The notes beneath the pieces were generated by a model. The model saw nothing but the letters and a program-made list of their open reading frames with translations, did no database searches and had not been told where the DNA came from. From contig NZ_JAERJD010000003.1 of the NCBI RefSeq assembly GCF_018257795.1, forward strand, positions 1 through 64,000: DNA of 64,000 nucleotides, read 5' to 3'. Position numbers and translations under genes: made by a program. Each line of letters begins with the position of its first letter. The first letter of the stretch is position 1. Source of the stretch: Citrobacter sp. JGM124 (GTDB lineage Bacteria; Pseudomonadota; Gammaproteobacteria; Enterobacterales; Enterobacteriaceae). This document shows, in pieces, positions 1 to 9,097 of the stretch.

Positions 1-1
1 C

Positions 2-77
2 GGGTCGTTAGCTCAGTTGGTAGAGCAGTTGACTTTTAATCAATTGGTCGCAGGTTCGAATCCTGCACGACCCACCA
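2..77 (+). tRNA. tRNA-Lys (UUU)
   Basis: A 76-nt cloverleaf with encoded CCA end. The anticodon TTT sits at 35-37 in the loop CTTTTAA; the T-arm GGTTCGAATCC and the acceptor stem GGGTCGT/ACGACCC pair fully. The sequence matches the E. coli tRNA-Lys as I remember it. It sits upstream of nadA, as the lysine/valine tRNA cluster does in E. coli, but only this one copy is complete inside the window. Confidence 0.98.
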
Positions 78-81
78 GTGT

Positions 82-108
82 AAAAAGGCGCCCTAAAGGC
101 GCCTTTTT
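82..108 (+). terminator. Rho-independent terminator of the tRNA
   Basis: An 11-bp stem (AAAAAGGCGCC / GGCGCCTTTTT) with loop CTAAA, ending in a T run, five bases after the tRNA CCA end. Confidence 0.9.
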
Positions 109-239
109 GCCGTCTGAGCATAATATAAATTTGTGCCGGGTTTAAGCCTGCTGCAGGGTCGAGTTTAGCGCAGCGGAACAGTGTTACTTTAGCTAGCCGC
201 ACCCCGCAGGGCAGACCACAGTCCAAATCATCCCGCAGA

Positions 240-277
240 GCCACCAGTGCAGAAAGGCGCCTTTCTGCTGTCTGTGA
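240..277 (+). repeat. Decayed second copy of the tRNA end and terminator
   Basis: CCACCAGTG at 241-249 repeats 72-80 exactly. It is followed by a similar hairpin, the perfect palindrome CAGAAAGGCGCCTTTCTG (250-267), and a shared tail TGTCTG/CGTCTG. Upstream, GGGTCG at 156 and fragments resembling a D-arm may be the rest of an eroded tRNA. I infer the remnant of a second tRNA-Lys unit; no foldable tRNA remains. The rest of 109-438 shows nothing I recognise. Confidence 0.4.
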
Positions 278-438
278 CGGTCGTGCTTTGTTCCCCCATC
301 TTGTCATCTTCTGGCGGAGTATCTTGTCCCGTTTTTTGGGCGGAGCATGAGAGGTACGACTTTAAATATGTATTCATCATTAATAATCTGCTGTCATGTA
401 TAGAAATATAATAATAGTTGTTGCTTAATCTATCATTT

Positions 439-456
439 TGTTTAGCATGCAAAACA
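439..456 (+). promoter_or_regulatory. NadR operator candidate at nadA
   Basis: TGTTTA-N6-AAAACA, one mismatch from the NadR box TGTTTA-N6-TAAACA. It lies about 70 bp upstream of the nadA start, where NadR represses nadA-pnuC in enteric bacteria. Confidence 0.65.
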
Positions 457-528
457 AAATTGTTTTTTTATTGCATGATTCAGCTAAAAACAAGCAAATT
501 TGTTAAGCTGATAAAACGAGATGATCCT

Positions 529-1590
529 ATGCCAGCCATATTTGACCCCGATGTTGCGATATATCCTTTCCCCCCTAAACCTGCCGCGTTGAGCCAGGAT
601 GAAAAACAATTTTACCGTCAGAACATAAAACGCCTGCTGAAGGCACGTAATGCGGTGCTCATTGCGCATTATTATACTGACCCTGAAATTCAGTCGCTGG
701 CAGAAGAAACGGGGGGGATTATCTCTGACTCACTGGAGATGGCTCGCTTTGGTGCAGAGCATGAAGCCTCAACACTGCTGATTGCCGGGGTTCGTTTCAT
801 GGGGGAAACAGCGAAAATTCTCAGCCCAGGAAAAACCATTCTGATGCCTGACTTGCAAGCCGAGTGTTCACTGGATTTGGGGTGTCCGATTGAGGCGTTC
901 AACGCTTTTTGCGACCAGCACCCCGATCGCACCATAGTCGTCTATGCTAATACTTCAGCGGCAGTTAAAGCACGCGCTGATTGGGTTGTGACATCAAGCA
1001 TTGCCGTTGAGTTAATCGAATATCTGGACAGCCTGGGGGAAAAAATCATCTGGGCTCCTGATCGGCACCTTGGTCACTACGTGCAGCAGCAAACGGGGGC
1101 TGATGTCTTGTGCTGGCAAAGCACCTGTATTGTACATGATGAATTTAAGACACAAGCATTGGCGACCATGAAGTCTCTCTATCCTGATGCTGCGGTATTG
1201 GTACACCCAGAGTCTCCGCAATCGATCGTCGAAATGGCTGATGTTGTGGGGTCGACGAGCCAGTTGATTCAGGCCGCTAAAAGTCTGCCGCATCAGCAAC
1301 TGATTGTCGCAACGGATCGTGGCATTTTTTATCGTATGCAGCAGGCATGTCCTGAAAAAACATTACTGGAGGCACCCACCGCGGGGGAAGGGGCTACATG
1401 TCGTAGTTGTGCTCATTGCCCCTGGATGGCGATGAATGGCCTCAAAGCCATCTCTGATAGCCTGGAGCAGGGAAGTATGGGCTATGAAATACAGGTTGAT
1501 CAAAAGTTGCGAGAAGAGGCTTTAAAGCCATTGAACCGCATGCTCAATTTTGCAGCTGAGCTGCGTCTTTCTGTTAAAGGTAACGCGTAA
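529..1590 (+). CDS. nadA: Quinolinate synthase NadA
   Basis: Cytosolic [4Fe-4S] enzyme that condenses iminoaspartate with dihydroxyacetone phosphate to quinolinate, the second step of de novo NAD synthesis. The 353-residue product aligns end to end with E. coli NadA. The three cluster cysteines are visible in [19 protein letters not shown] and [11 protein letters not shown] place the start at the ATG at 529 (MPAIFDPD...), which matches the family N-terminus; the frame is open to 418 but those codons cover the promoter and the NadR-like box. The 3' end is followed after 22 bp by pnuC, so the two form an operon for NAD supply by synthesis and by uptake. Confidence 0.97.
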   Translation: MPAIFDPDVAIYPFPPKPAALSQDEKQFYRQNIKRLLKARNAVLIAHYYTDPEIQSLAEETGGIISDSLEMARFGAEHEASTLLIAGVRFMGETAKILSPGKTILMPDLQAECSLDLGCPIEAFNAFCDQHPDRTIVVYANTSAAVKARADWVVTSSIAVELIEYLDSLGEKIIWAPDRHLGHYVQQQTGADVLCWQSTCIVHDEFKTQALATMKSLYPDAAVLVHPESPQSIVEMADVVGSTSQLIQAAKSLPHQQLIVATDRGIFYRMQQACPEKTLLEAPTAGEGATCRSCAHCPWMAMNGLKAISDSLEQGSMGYEIQVDQKLREEALKPLNRMLNFAAELRLSVKGNA

Positions 1591-1612
1591 ACCCGTACGC
1601 ATTGAGGACACC

Positions 1613-2329
1613 ATGGATTTTCTTAGTACACAGAACATACTCGTACACATTCCTGTTGGTGCAGGGGGCTACGATTTATCATGGATCGAAGCAATAGGCA
1701 CCGTTGCCGGATTGTTATGCATTTGGCTGGCAAGTCTGGAAAAGATCAGCAATTATCTCTTTGGCATCATTAACGTTGCATTGTTCGCGATTATATTTTT
1801 CCAGATCCAACTTTATGCGAGCCTGCTTTTACAGCTCTTTTTCTTTGGCGCCAATATTTACGGCTGGTATGCCTGGTCGCGGCAAGGCAAGGATAATCAG
1901 GCGGTATTACAGATTCGCTGGTTAACGTTGCCTAAAGCGATTGGATGGCTGGTGGCAATAGTTATCGCCATTGGGCTGATGACGGTTTATATCGACCCGG
2001 TCTTTGCTTTCCTGACACATGTTGCCGTTTCCGCTATGCAGAGCCTGGGGCTGAATGTCGCCCAACCGGTGCTGGAACCTGACGCCTTTCCATTCTGGGA
2101 CTCTTGCATGATGGTGCTGTCGATCGTGGCAATGATTCTGATGACCCGTAAATATGTAGAAAACTGGATCCTGTGGACCATTGTCAATGTGATAAGTATC
2201 GTTATTTTTGCCCTCCAGGGCGTCTACGCGATGTCACTTGAGTATTTGTTACTGCTGTTTATTGCACTGAATGGGACACGTATGTGGCGTAAAAGTGCTC
2301 GCCAGCATGGCTCACGTCTTCTTTCTTAA
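1613..2329 (+). CDS. pnuC: Nicotinamide riboside transporter PnuC
   Basis: Inner-membrane facilitator for nicotinamide riboside, which NadR kinase then traps as NMN. The 238-residue protein has seven or so hydrophobic segments and aligns with E. coli PnuC from MDFLSTQNILVHIP to the C-terminus, including the conserved NIYGWYAW and FPFWDSCMM stretches. The ATG at 1613 matches the family start; an upstream in-frame start at 1550 would overlap nadA and is rejected. It is the second gene of the nadA-pnuC operon. In E. coli zitB follows; here it is missing and a terminator comes next. Confidence 0.96.
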   Translation: MDFLSTQNILVHIPVGAGGYDLSWIEAIGTVAGLLCIWLASLEKISNYLFGIINVALFAIIFFQIQLYASLLLQLFFFGANIYGWYAWSRQGKDNQAVLQIRWLTLPKAIGWLVAIVIAIGLMTVYIDPVFAFLTHVAVSAMQSLGLNVAQPVLEPDAFPFWDSCMMVLSIVAMILMTRKYVENWILWTIVNVISIVIFALQGVYAMSLEYLLLLFIALNGTRMWRKSARQHGSRLLS

Positions 2330-2338
2330 TTGCCAGCA

Positions 2339-2381
2339 GGGATATCATCTTGTTATACAATGGGATGATATCTCTTTTTTC
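2339..2381 (+). terminator. Terminator of nadA-pnuC
   Basis: GATATCATC (2341-2349) pairs with GATGATATC (2364-2372), followed by a CTCTTTTTT run. Confidence 0.8.
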
Positions 2382-2487
2382 TCCTGCCTGGCCGCGTTCT
2401 CATTGATATATCGAGTGTGATGAGGAAGTGTTTTTACTTTTTATTCACAAAGCAAGATCTATGAATAAAAAATATTAATCCTGGTGG

Positions 2488-2505
2488 TGTAAAATTCCTT
2501 TTACA
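2488..2505 (+). promoter_or_regulatory. TyrR box at aroG
   Basis: TGTAAA-N6-TTTACA, an exact match to the strong TyrR box consensus, 71 bp upstream of the aroG start. In E. coli TyrR represses aroG with phenylalanine through one such box. Confidence 0.88.
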
Positions 2506-2575
2506 CGCTCAGTGCTGCGCGTTAGATTGGAAGGACTGTAATAAAAAGCTATCCCAGAACTTCTACGGAATGATT

Positions 2576-3628
2576 ATGAATTATCAGAACGACGATTTAC
2601 GCATTAAAGAGATCAATGAACTGCTGCCCCCAGTCGCGTTACTGGAAAAATTTCCGGCAACAGAGAAAGCGGCTACTACCGTATCACAGGCGCGTAACGG
2701 GATTCATAATATCCTGAACGGTAGTGATAATCGCCTGCTGGTGGTGGTTGGTCCTTGTTCAATTCATGACACAAAAGCAGCTAAAGAATATGGTGCGCGT
2801 TTGCTCGCCCTACGCGAAGAGCTTCAGGATTCTTTAGAAATTGTCATGAGGGTCTATTTTGAAAAGCCACGTACCACTGTTGGCTGGAAGGGATTGATCA
2901 ATGATCCCCACATGGACGGCAGCTACCAAATTAATGATGGCTTACGTCTTGCGCGTAAATTACTGCTGGAAATTAACGATACGGGCCTGCCGGCAGCGGG
3001 GGAGTTTCTGGATATGATAACCCCTCAGTACCTTGGCGATCTGATGAGCTGGGGAGCGATCGGTGCACGGACTACGGAGTCTCAGGTACACCGTGAACTG
3101 GCCTCAGGTCTCTCTTGCCCGGTAGGTTTTAAAAATGGTACTGATGGCACGATTAAAGTGGCTATTGATGCCATTAATGCAGCCGGTGCACCTCACTGTT
3201 TTCTGTCAGTAACCAAATGGGGCCATTCGGCGATTGTTAGCACCAGTGGTAACGAAGATTGCCATATTATTTTACGCGGTGGTAAAGAGCCAAACTACAG
3301 CGCAAGGAATGTTGCTGAAGTGAAAGAAGGGCTTATCAAAGCGGGCCTTGAACCTCAGCTGATGATTGATTTTAGCCATGCTAATAGCAGTAAACAGTTT
3401 AAAAAGCAGATGACGGTTTGTGACGACGTGTGCCAGCAAATCGCGAAAGGTGAAAAGGCGATTGTCGGTGTAATGATTGAGAGCCATTTAGTTGAAGGTA
3501 ATCAGAGTCTGGAAAATGGCGAACCTTTAGTTTACGGCCAGAGTATCACCGATGCCTGTATTGGCTGGGAAGATACTGAAATTGCACTGCGTCAACTGGC
3601 GGCAGCAGTGAAAGCCCGTCGCAGTTAG
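2576..3628 (+). CDS. aroG: Phe-sensitive DAHP synthase AroG
   Basis: First enzyme of the shikimate pathway: condenses phosphoenolpyruvate and erythrose 4-phosphate to DAHP in the cytosol. The product is 350 residues, the same length as E. coli AroG, and nearly colinear (MNYQNDDLRIKEINELLPP at the N-terminus). Class I motifs GPCSIHD, KPRTTVGWKG, GARTTESQ and SHLVEGNQ are all present. Start chosen at the ATG at 2576, six bases after a GGA; the ATG at 2570 adds only two residues. A perfect TyrR box upstream and the Phe-type sequence both argue for AroG rather than AroF or AroH. Confidence 0.97.
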   Translation: MNYQNDDLRIKEINELLPPVALLEKFPATEKAATTVSQARNGIHNILNGSDNRLLVVVGPCSIHDTKAAKEYGARLLALREELQDSLEIVMRVYFEKPRTTVGWKGLINDPHMDGSYQINDGLRLARKLLLEINDTGLPAAGEFLDMITPQYLGDLMSWGAIGARTTESQVHRELASGLSCPVGFKNGTDGTIKVAIDAINAAGAPHCFLSVTKWGHSAIVSTSGNEDCHIILRGGKEPNYSARNVAEVKEGLIKAGLEPQLMIDFSHANSSKQFKKQMTVCDDVCQQIAKGEKAIVGVMIESHLVEGNQSLENGEPLVYGQSITDACIGWEDTEIALRQLAAAVKARRS

Positions 3629-3637
3629 CCTGTTAGT

Positions 3638-3675
3638 GTCTTTTCTCCCTGTATCCATCGACAGGGAGAAGAGAC
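3638..3675. terminator. Hairpin between aroG and nudI
   Basis: A 15-bp near-perfect stem (arms 3638-3652 and 3661-3675, one mismatch) with an 8-nt loop between convergent genes. It lacks a clean T run, so it may act as a weak bidirectional terminator. Confidence 0.55.
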
Positions 3676-3679
3676 TGCG

Positions 3680-4105
3680 CTATATCAGGCCCTTCTCAGC
3701 AAAAGTCACCCGCGTTGCGGTATTTAAGTCGAGGGTTTTTAACTCCTCTGGCAATACCCAGGCAATATCCTGAAACTCTTCATTGAATGTGATTTTACGG
3801 TTGGCACTCTGACAGTCAAAGATTAGATAAATCATGTAAATTTCTTCAGAAGGCTTATCGGCATAGGTTTTGACACGTTTATCATCCCGAAAACGCCAGG
3901 GGGTTATCGTCGTTATTTCCAGCTGATTTCCTAGCTCTTCTGTAATTTCGCGCCTGAGAGCTTGTTCCATCGTTTCTCCCTCTTCCATCCCCCCGCCTGG
4001 TAGTGCCCATTGTCCGGGAAAAACACCTCTATCATCAGCCATTTTACAGAGTAAATAGGCACCATTATTTTGGATCACGGGGCAGACAATGGTTCTGTGG
4101 CGCAT
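3680..4105 (-). CDS. nudI: Nudix nucleoside triphosphatase NudI
   Basis: Nudix hydrolase of 141 residues, the length of E. coli NudI and alike throughout ([20 protein letters not shown], then [19 protein letters not shown]). NudI removes pyrophosphate from (deoxy)nucleoside triphosphates, preferring pyrimidine deoxynucleotides. The Nudix box GX5EX7REUXEEXGU starts at about residue 39 with the catalytic REITEELG. In E. coli nudI lies in a different part of the chromosome, so its place between aroG and gpmA, where zitB would be, is a local rearrangement. It ends facing aroG across a hairpin. Confidence 0.92.
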   Translation of the reverse strand: MRHRTIVCPVIQNNGAYLLCKMADDRGVFPGQWALPGGGMEEGETMEQALRREITEELGNQLEITTITPWRFRDDKRVKTYADKPSEEIYMIYLIFDCQSANRKITFNEEFQDIAWVLPEELKTLDLNTATRVTFAEKGLI

Positions 4106-4157
4106 GGGGTATCCTTATTAATGAAGATATCTGGAATGCCAGGATGTCTTGTGTCTG

Positions 4158-4737
4158 ATGACAGTAAACATGGCCGAAATTGATAAATTTCACAATAACA
4201 TAAACCATTTTGTGAAACAGTGGGAGAGCATCATGTTTGAGAATATGGCCCCACAATCATCTCTTGCTGACAGCGATTGTCCTGGCCTGCAAGCAACCGA
4301 ATCGTGAGTTATGCGCTTTCTGAATGTCGCGCGTATAAATACCCAGTACCGGGGTATGTCACTGGCACCATGATAATCCCTGCTAATTGGGTCGCTTACT
4401 GGTGGGGGGAATGAACGGGTACTGAAATAGCTGTATCAAGATGATGGTGGTTATCCTGCTGACTTTTCTGATACCGGGTTTGCGTGGACCCCATTTGGTT
4501 TGTTGGGCAGAAGTTCTGGGCTGATTATGCCGGTTTGAGCCGGGGAGCATTAATTGAACGATTATCTGCAGTAAATATGGTACTCACTGAGGCGATTATC
4601 AGCCGATCAGATGAGGGGCTGTATGCTGTGCTTTGATACGGAAAATGGGCTAAAGGGGGGATGATACAATTTAACTCTCCTTTTTCTTATGGGAAGACCC
4701 GGAGTCGTATCAGAGCATGGCTAGAATCAGCCCCTGC
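4158..4737 (+). pseudogene. Multiply frameshifted relic of an unidentified gene
   Basis: No open gene spans this gap, but protein-like pieces follow each other in two frames. A 49-codon piece starts at ATG 4158 (MTVNMAEIDKFHNNINHF...) and stops at 4305. The next frame carries 4271-4414 (...PVPGYVTGTMIIPANW, then VAYWWG). The first frame resumes near 4407 (NERVLK, stop at 4428, then LYQDDGGYPADFSDTGFAW). The second resumes near 4502 (KFWADYAGLSRGALIERLSA...), stops at 4634 and runs on (YGKWAKGGMIQFNSPFSYG). Read together they suggest a protein of roughly 190 residues broken by about three frameshifts and two stops. I do not recognise the family. It is an inference from composition and continuity, not from a homologue. 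Confidence 0.4.
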
Positions 4738-4752
4738 GTCCAGTTGCCCCAT

Positions 4753-4784
4753 AAAAAAACACCCGGTGCAGGACACCAGGTGTT
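4753..4784 (-). terminator. Terminator of gpmA
   Basis: On the minus strand, AACACCTGGTG pairs with CACCGGGTGTT and is followed by a run of seven T; it lies 79 bp after the gpmA stop. Confidence 0.9.
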
Positions 4785-4862
4785 TACATAACAGGGCAGT
4801 TAAAATTCAGTTGCTCGTTGTTCTGACCAGTCCATGACTGGCCAGAAAAGCAGGTATCGAAA

Positions 4863-5615
4863 TTACTTCGCTTTACCCTGATTAGCCACTGCCGCTGCTT
4901 TTGCTGCGATTTCGTCAGCATTGCCCAAATAGTAACGTTTGATTGGTTTGAAGTTTTCATCAAACTCATAAACCAAAGGAACACCAGTTGGGATATTCAG
5001 CTCGAGGATTTCATCTTCGCTCAGATCGTCCAGGTATTTAACCAGGGCGCGCAGTGAGTTACCGTGAGCGGCTACGATGATGCGTTCACCTGACTTCATA
5101 CGAGGCAGAATGACATCATTCCAGAATGGGGTGACACGTTCGATGGTCAGTGCCAGGCTTTCAGTCGTTGGCAGTTCAGCTTCGCTCAGTGAAGCGTAAC
5201 GAGGATCATGCCCAGGGTAACGTTCGTCATCTTTGCTCAATTCTGGAGGGGTAATGGCAAAACCACGGCGCCATTGTTTAACTTGCTCGTCACCATATTT
5301 TTGAGCGGTTTCAGCTTTATTCAGGCCTTGTAAAGCACCGTAATGGCGTTCGTTCAGTTTCCAGGATTTTTCAACCGGCAACCAGGCTTGATCCAGCTCA
5401 TCAAGGATGTTCCATAACGTGTGGATGGCACGTTTCAGCACGGAGGTGTAAGCAAAATCGAAAGCGAAGCCTTCGTCTTTCAGTAACTGACCAGCAGCTT
5501 TAGCTTCGGTTCTTCCTTTTTCAGACAGATCAACGTCATACCAACCGGTGAAGCGGTTTTCTTTATTCCACTGACTTTCACCGTGACGAACCAGAACCAG
5601 CTTAGTTACAGCCAT
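4863..5615 (-). CDS. gpmA: 2,3-bisphosphoglycerate-dependent phosphoglycerate mutase
   Basis: Glycolytic enzyme interconverting 3- and 2-phosphoglycerate through a phosphohistidine. The 250-residue product equals E. coli GpmA in length. The phosphoacceptor motif [10 protein letters not shown] has His11, the second catalytic His is in [10 protein letters not shown], and ERHYGALQG carries the acid. Start at 5615 gives the family N-terminus [12 protein letters not shown], with an AGGAG-type site (minus strand) just upstream. Monocistronic with its own terminator. In E. coli galM follows on the other side; here galMKT are absent. Confidence 0.97.
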   Translation of the reverse strand: MAVTKLVLVRHGESQWNKENRFTGWYDVDLSEKGRTEAKAAGQLLKDEGFAFDFAYTSVLKRAIHTLWNILDELDQAWLPVEKSWKLNERHYGALQGLNKAETAQKYGDEQVKQWRRGFAITPPELSKDDERYPGHDPRYASLSEAELPTTESLALTIERVTPFWNDVILPRMKSGERIIVAAHGNSLRALVKYLDDLSEDEILELNIPTGVPLVYEFDENFKPIKRYYLGNADEIAAKAAAVANQGKAK

Positions 5616-6249
5616 AATCTACTCCTATTGAGCTTGAAATGAAAAATAACAATCCTCATGGTTTGCTAATGCTTGTGGCGCTATTAGCAAAACGATTTCT
5701 GTCATACATCGCGTTGTCTGGCATGCCATTGTCTCTGAGTCGAGTATTTATATGCACATAGTTATCGGAGTCTGGTGCCTGAAGCAACGCGAACGAACTA
5801 TTCAGTGATATTTACCCTATAACATAGCTAAAAAGCAGCCTGAGCGTAAGACAGTTCTTGAGAGTAATACTATTTTTAGCTCACTGTGGCGCTAAAATCA
5901 GCACATTGGTGGAAAATTATGCTTATTCATTCCACGGAAAACGCTAAAGTGACCTGAATGGGGACTCAAGAAGACTCCAATACCATCCATTTGATGGTTA
6001 CGCCCCGGCATCATTTCGGGGAGTGGGGCTGTGGGTTGCCCGGTTCACTGGTGGCCAGATAATCGCCGTGATATCGAGCCCCGGTGTTGGTATATCGCTT
6101 GTTCACTATCGGGCGGAATCGCCGCTGAAAGACAATATCCCCCACGAGAGATGCCTGATGCCGTAGTGATCACCAAAACCCACGGTTCTGTAAATACCCT
6201 CCTGCCAGTCAGGAAGGCCCGTGGGGTTATGCTGTGTCATACAATGCTT
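5616..6249. other. Gene-free interval where galMKT would stand
   Basis: This 634-bp gap lies between gpmA and galE. It holds the gpmA promoter region. I find no GalM, GalK or GalT fragment on either strand. A 94-codon open frame on the plus strand (6031-6315) has no recognisable domain and runs into galE antisense; I treat it as chance. A CCCCG/CGGGG hairpin lies at 6003-6021. Confidence 0.6.
6174..6228 (-). terminator. Possible terminator of galE
   Basis: Downstream of galE on the minus strand, AACCCCACGG pairs with CCGTGGGTT across a long internal loop, followed by a short TTTT. A weak-looking but plausible end of the galE transcript. Confidence 0.45.
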
Positions 6250-7266
6250 TTAACCTGGATAGCCCTCTGGGTGACGCGATTGCCAGCGCCAGGTGTCGTC
6301 AGCCATCTGTTGTAACGTACGGCTAACACGCCAGTTCAGTTCTTTATCTGCTTTACTGGCATCAGCCCAGTAAGCGGGTAAATCCCCTTCACGACGCGGT
6401 GCAAAGTGATAATTAACAGGTTTACCGCAGGCCTGACTAAAAGCGTTAACCACATCCAGCACGCTGTGGCCGACACCCGCACCTAAGTTATAGACATGCA
6501 CACCCGGTTTGTCGCACAGTGTTTGCATGGCTGCAATGTGCCCATCTGCAAGATCCATGACATGGATATAGTCCCTGACTCCGGTGCCGTCTGGAGTGGG
6601 GTAATCATTGCCAAAAATAGCCAGCGATTCACGCCGCCCCACCGCTACTTGGGCAATATAAGGCATCAGATTATTCGGGATCCCCTGAGGGTCTTCCCCC
6701 ATATCACCGGATGGGTGTGCACCGACAGGGTTAAAATAGCGTAACAGGGCAACGCTCCATTCTGGCTGGGCGCGCTGTAAATCGGTAAGAATTTGTTCCA
6801 CCATTAATTTGCTATAGCCATAGGGGCTGGCTGGGATCCCGGTAGGAAGGCTTTCCACATAAGGGATAACAGTCTGATTACCGTAAACGGTGGCAGAAGA
6901 GCTAAAGATAAAATTCGTCACATTCGCCGCACGCATCGCTGAAAGCAGGGAGAGGGTTCCTGTCACATTATTATCATAATAATCCAGTGGTTTTATGACA
7001 GACTCACCCACAGCTTTCAGACCAGCAAAGTGGATCACCGCATCAATGCGATGTTCATGAAAAATTTCAGCCAGTAGAGCACCGTCGCGAATATCACCAT
7101 GGATAAAGGCAGGCTGCCTCCCTCCCAGCGTTTCAATGGTTGTGATAACACTGCGCTTACTGTTGCATAAATTGTCGAGAATAATGACGTCATGTCCGCT
7201 TTGCAGTAGTTGTACACAGGTGTGACTCCCTATGTAACCGATGCCACCAGTAACTAAAACCTGCAT
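6250..7266 (-). CDS. galE: UDP-glucose 4-epimerase GalE
   Basis: Short-chain dehydrogenase-type epimerase interconverting UDP-glucose and UDP-galactose with bound NAD. At 338 residues it matches E. coli GalE. The Rossmann motif GGIGYIG is at residues 7-13, and the catalytic YGYSK near 149-153. It stands alone: the rest of the Leloir pathway (galT, galK, galM) that follows it in E. coli is missing, so its likely remaining role is supplying UDP-galactose for lipopolysaccharide or other glycans. Two GalR/GalS-like operators upstream are retained. Confidence 0.96.
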   Translation of the reverse strand: MQVLVTGGIGYIGSHTCVQLLQSGHDVIILDNLCNSKRSVITTIETLGGRQPAFIHGDIRDGALLAEIFHEHRIDAVIHFAGLKAVGESVIKPLDYYDNNVTGTLSLLSAMRAANVTNFIFSSSATVYGNQTVIPYVESLPTGIPASPYGYSKLMVEQILTDLQRAQPEWSVALLRYFNPVGAHPSGDMGEDPQGIPNNLMPYIAQVAVGRRESLAIFGNDYPTPDGTGVRDYIHVMDLADGHIAAMQTLCDKPGVHVYNLGAGVGHSVLDVVNAFSQACGKPVNYHFAPRREGDLPAYWADASKADKELNWRVSRTLQQMADDTWRWQSRHPEGYPG

Positions 7267-7324
7267 TTTAATCTCTCCATATAGAATGGCTTAACTACAA
7301 TATAACACGGGAAAAAACAGGGAA

Positions 7325-7359
7325 GCGTAACCATTTACAAGAGATGTTAGCGGTTACAA
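7325..7359 (-). promoter_or_regulatory. Two GalR/GalS-like operators at galE
   Basis: GCGTAACCATTTACAA (7325-7340) and ATGTTAGCGGTTACAA (7344-7359) each match about 11 of the 14 fixed bases of the gal operator GTGTAANCGNTTACAC. They are spaced 19 bp apart, about 60-95 bp upstream of galE. I assign them by pattern only. Confidence 0.5.
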
Positions 7360-7548
7360 ACAGGCTTCCTGTACCGGTGCCTGAGGTAATACCCTTAAGG
7401 ATAGTTTATCGAAGGGCGGAGAGGAATGCCTCTGTGCACTGCGACATTCAGGGCAAAATGTGCCCTGAATGAGAGACGGCGCATTATGGGCTGTAGAGAC
7501 CTTCTGTAGCCAGATGACAGTACCCAGCAGCCCGTGGTGCTTGTTTTC

Positions 7549-9021
7549 TTAGGCGAGGGTCTCTAGTTGATAACGATATTTGTCTTCGTCAGCCACAAAG
7601 GTCAGACGGTGGGTGATGCAGTCGGGGGCATCCTCCGCATGGTGTGAAACAAACAATAACTGAGTACGGCCTTCCGTTATTAAAATATCAATAAAGCGGC
7701 GGATCAGTTGACGGTTCAGTGGATCAAGGCCCTGTAACGGCTCATCGAGAATTAGCAATGTGGGGTGTTTGACTAAAGCTCTGGCTATCAGTGCCAGTCG
7801 TTGTTGCCCCCAGGAAAGGCTATGAAACGGGGCATCGGCAGTTTTTTCATCAATACCTAAAATATTCAGCCATTCACGGGTCAGCTTTTGCTGACTGTCA
7901 GAAACCGCCTGATAGATGCCGATAGAGTCAAAGTAGCCAGACAAAATGACATTACGCACCGTTGTACTTACGCGATAGTCTAAATGCAGGCTACTGCTGA
8001 CATAACCAATATGCTTTTTTATATCCCAGATAGTTTCGCCGCTACCACGCTTGCGCCCGAACAAGGTCAGATCATTGCTGTATCCCTGAGGGTGGTCGCC
8101 GGTAATCAAACTGAGCAGGGTGGACTTACCCGCGCCATTCGGGCCGACAATTTGCCAGTGTTCCCCTGGATTCACTGTCCATGACAGACGGTGAAGGATA
8201 GGGCGCTCATTATACTCAACCACGCCATCCTTCAGGACAATACGTGGCTGGTCTTCCGCTAATCCATATTGTGGATCGGTATTGTCTGCCTTTGGCAGGG
8301 TGAGGCCTTGTAATGTTTCACTGTGAGCCAGTTGGGCAATAAGGGCCTGTTCTAGCAGGCTCTGTTTTTCACCTGTCTCGATCAGGGTACACTCGGCCAG
8401 AACCCCCGCATACTGGATAAAGTCGGGAATTTCATCAAAACGATTGAGTACCAGTACCAGGGTGTATCCCTGCGCATTTAGCTCCGCCAGTAACTGGGAC
8501 AATTGCTGACGGGATTGCACATCCAGACCGTCAAAAGGCTCGTCGAGAATCAGCAGGTCAGGCTCTGACATGAGTGCCTGGCACAGTAAAGCCTTGCGAG
8601 TTTCCCCAGTGGAAAGGTATTTAAAACGGCGGGGCAATAGGTGGCTGATACCAAACAATGTCGTCAGTTCATGACAGCGGGTGCTATCTTTGACCTCATC
8701 CTGGATAATTTCTGCTGTAGTACGCCCGGTATCATCTTCATCGGCCCCGAGCAGGTCGGTATTATTACGTTGCCACTCGTCACGAACCAGTTTTTGTAAT
8801 TGTTCAAAAGAGAGTTGGGCGATGCGGGAAAAGTCACAATTCCGCTGGCCTTTTTGTAGCAACAGGGTACCAGCCAGCGCGCGAGCAAGGGCTGACTTAC
8901 CACTGCCGTTAGCACCGACAAAGGCCCAGCTTTCTCCGTCACGAATGGTCAGATCATTAAGCGTAAACGTTTTTGTATCACTAAGGTGAAACGTACCTTG
9001 CGAAATATGCAACGAAGACAT
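7549..9021 (-). CDS. modF: Molybdate-linked tandem ABC ATPase ModF
   Basis: Cytoplasmic protein with two ABC ATPase domains and no membrane part; 490 residues, as in E. coli ModF. The first Walker A GANGSGKS is at 36-43 with signature LSTGE and LLILDEPFDGLD; the second, GPNGAGKS, is near 290 with SLSWGQQRLAL and LLILDEPLQGLD. Its exact role in molybdenum metabolism is not settled. It lies 76 bp downstream of modE on the same strand, so it is cotranscribed with the molybdate sensor. Confidence 0.95.
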   Translation of the reverse strand: MSSLHISQGTFHLSDTKTFTLNDLTIRDGESWAFVGANGSGKSALARALAGTLLLQKGQRNCDFSRIAQLSFEQLQKLVRDEWQRNNTDLLGADEDDTGRTTAEIIQDEVKDSTRCHELTTLFGISHLLPRRFKYLSTGETRKALLCQALMSEPDLLILDEPFDGLDVQSRQQLSQLLAELNAQGYTLVLVLNRFDEIPDFIQYAGVLAECTLIETGEKQSLLEQALIAQLAHSETLQGLTLPKADNTDPQYGLAEDQPRIVLKDGVVEYNERPILHRLSWTVNPGEHWQIVGPNGAGKSTLLSLITGDHPQGYSNDLTLFGRKRGSGETIWDIKKHIGYVSSSLHLDYRVSTTVRNVILSGYFDSIGIYQAVSDSQQKLTREWLNILGIDEKTADAPFHSLSWGQQRLALIARALVKHPTLLILDEPLQGLDPLNRQLIRRFIDILITEGRTQLLFVSHHAEDAPDCITHRLTFVADEDKYRYQLETLA

Positions 9022-9097
9022 GTTTTATTCCATTTATTGCAGCGATTAATGACAGGAATACGAGTTACCAGCCCCAATGTCAATCGTTTGCAGTTTT

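Noticed and set aside
8-307. 99-codon minus-strand frame over the tRNA-Lys
   Set aside because: It is the antisense of the tRNA and its terminator; GGSCRIRTCDQLIKSQ-type peptides are a known annotation artefact.
6031-6315. 94-codon plus-strand frame in the gal gap
   Set aside because: No domain, unusual composition, no convincing ribosome site, and it ends inside galE antisense.
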